Positions 63,203 to 64,000 of a stretch of 64,000 nt of DNA are shown here, piece after piece. Source of the stretch: Oryzias latipes (Eukaryota > Chordata > Actinopteri > Beloniformes > Adrianichthyidae); NCBI RefSeq assembly GCF_002234675.1, contig NC_019859.2, positions 11,919,483-11,983,482 of the forward strand, given 5' to 3'. How positions within the stretch are numbered: the first letter of the stretch is position 1; each line of letters opens with the position of its first letter. A program made the position numbers and the translations under genes. Under the pieces are notes generated by a model. That model did not search any database. It was not told the origin of the DNA and worked only from the letters and a program-made list of their open reading frames with translations.

Positions 63203-64000
63203 GTACAAACTTCACTCCATAATGAAGTCATTTTCTAGGTCAAATTCACTTTGCTTCGTTTGTAAAGACACAGATCCCAACAGCAGAGGAACAGGTGGTG
63301 CGGCTGCTGGAGTCAAATGCTCCTTCAGGGATAGTAACGGTGTAACTTTGCTTTTGGCTCTGTGACAAAGCTGGTTTGCACTAATAGACAAGTGCAGCTT
63401 CGGTGACCTTTGTGATCTTATTTTGAAAATACGCCCACGCTCGAGTGTGTCTTACTTGAACTTTAGCTGTTCAAGACAACTAAATTGAAACGGAACTGAA
63501 AAAACAAAACTTCGTTACATGCTTGTCTATGAAAATATGATAAAATGTGCAGTATGCATTTGAGTTCCACTTTTACCAAATAAAATGTTAAATGCAAAAT
63601 AAGAGAGAAATGATAAAAACTTTTCTCCTCATCCATTTTAACATTTTGTCCATGCATGTGTGCAACAACTGAAGATTTAACAATTCATCTTCTGCACCCT
63701 GCTGTTACATTTTACTGTAACATTTTCAAATGTTTCAGTACAACTGTAACATTTGAAAATGTTGCAATTTTATAATCATTCTTTCCTTTCCTGGAATCTG
63801 CAAGTCTGTTCTTGTGTGTGACATTCATAGTAAACCTGGAATTCCAGTTGGCCCTTGCATTTCGAAACTGGGTTCATGGACACACTATCCAGAGTCTCAG
63901 GTTCCGGTTGCCATGGAGACATCAGTGGAAGGGTTCAGGTCCATAAAAGTCCGCAGATTCCATCAGACATCATACGAGGCCGCTGTTTACGACCAAAAAT
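63203..64000 (+). other. STIM2 intron 2 (start)
   Basis: The GTACAA donor at 63203 opens an intron that runs to the window edge. I see no further STIM2 exon or named repeat here. Confidence 0.6.

Overview
The window is nuclear DNA from a vertebrate, most probably a ray-finned (teleost) fish. It holds intron-rich genes with GT-AG splice sites, clear homologues of human proteins, and many fish-type repeats: Tc1 with long inverted ends, RTE and L2 LINEs, tRNA-headed SINEs, and hAT-type and TTAA-flanked MITEs. I cannot name the species from sequence alone. I saw no bacterial, phage, CRISPR or viral system.

Six protein-coding genes can be supported. Bases 1 to about 18.9 kb are gene-poor and made largely of transposon debris and tandem repeats. 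From 19 to 43.4 kb lies a compact block. GTF2E2 (+, TFIIE beta) carries SMIM18 (-) inside its second intron. DCTN6 (-) ends tail-to-tail against GTF2E2 and starts head-to-head with HGSNAT (+), sharing a promoter of about 325 bp. From 44 to 64 kb lie RBPJ (+, the Notch-pathway DNA-binding factor CSL) and the first two coding exons of STIM2 (+), which runs off the right edge. In human, GTF2E2, SMIM18, DCTN6 and HGSNAT are on 8p, while RBPJ and STIM2 are on 4p15, so a synteny junction falls at about 43.4-44.3 kb.

I rebuilt exon structures by checking splice sites, reading phase and homology. They give GTF2E2 of 287 aa, SMIM18 of 103 aa, DCTN6 of 188 aa, HGSNAT of 661 aa, RBPJ of 474 aa, and the first 85 aa of STIM2. 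Every junction keeps frame. HGSNAT exon 1 looks at first like an unrelated small membrane protein, but its phase-1 GTAAGT donor joins exon 2 exactly where the human gene does.

The most striking non-gene content is layered transposition. RBPJ intron 8 holds a tRNA-type SINE split by a 932-bp hAT-type element and by a full-length RTE-type LINE. That LINE has an uninterrupted 997-codon endonuclease/reverse-transcriptase frame and a perfect 18-bp target-site duplication. A MITE-like family with ends TTAAAGACCCACTCCGAT occurs at least nine times, and several copies are themselves hosts for other insertions. None of this is a new biochemical system. The points most worth checking are the intact RTE element, the abundant unnamed MITE family, the GC-rich retrotransposon at 3.4-5.7 kb that has no recognisable coding frame, and the two shared or abutting gene boundaries around DCTN6.
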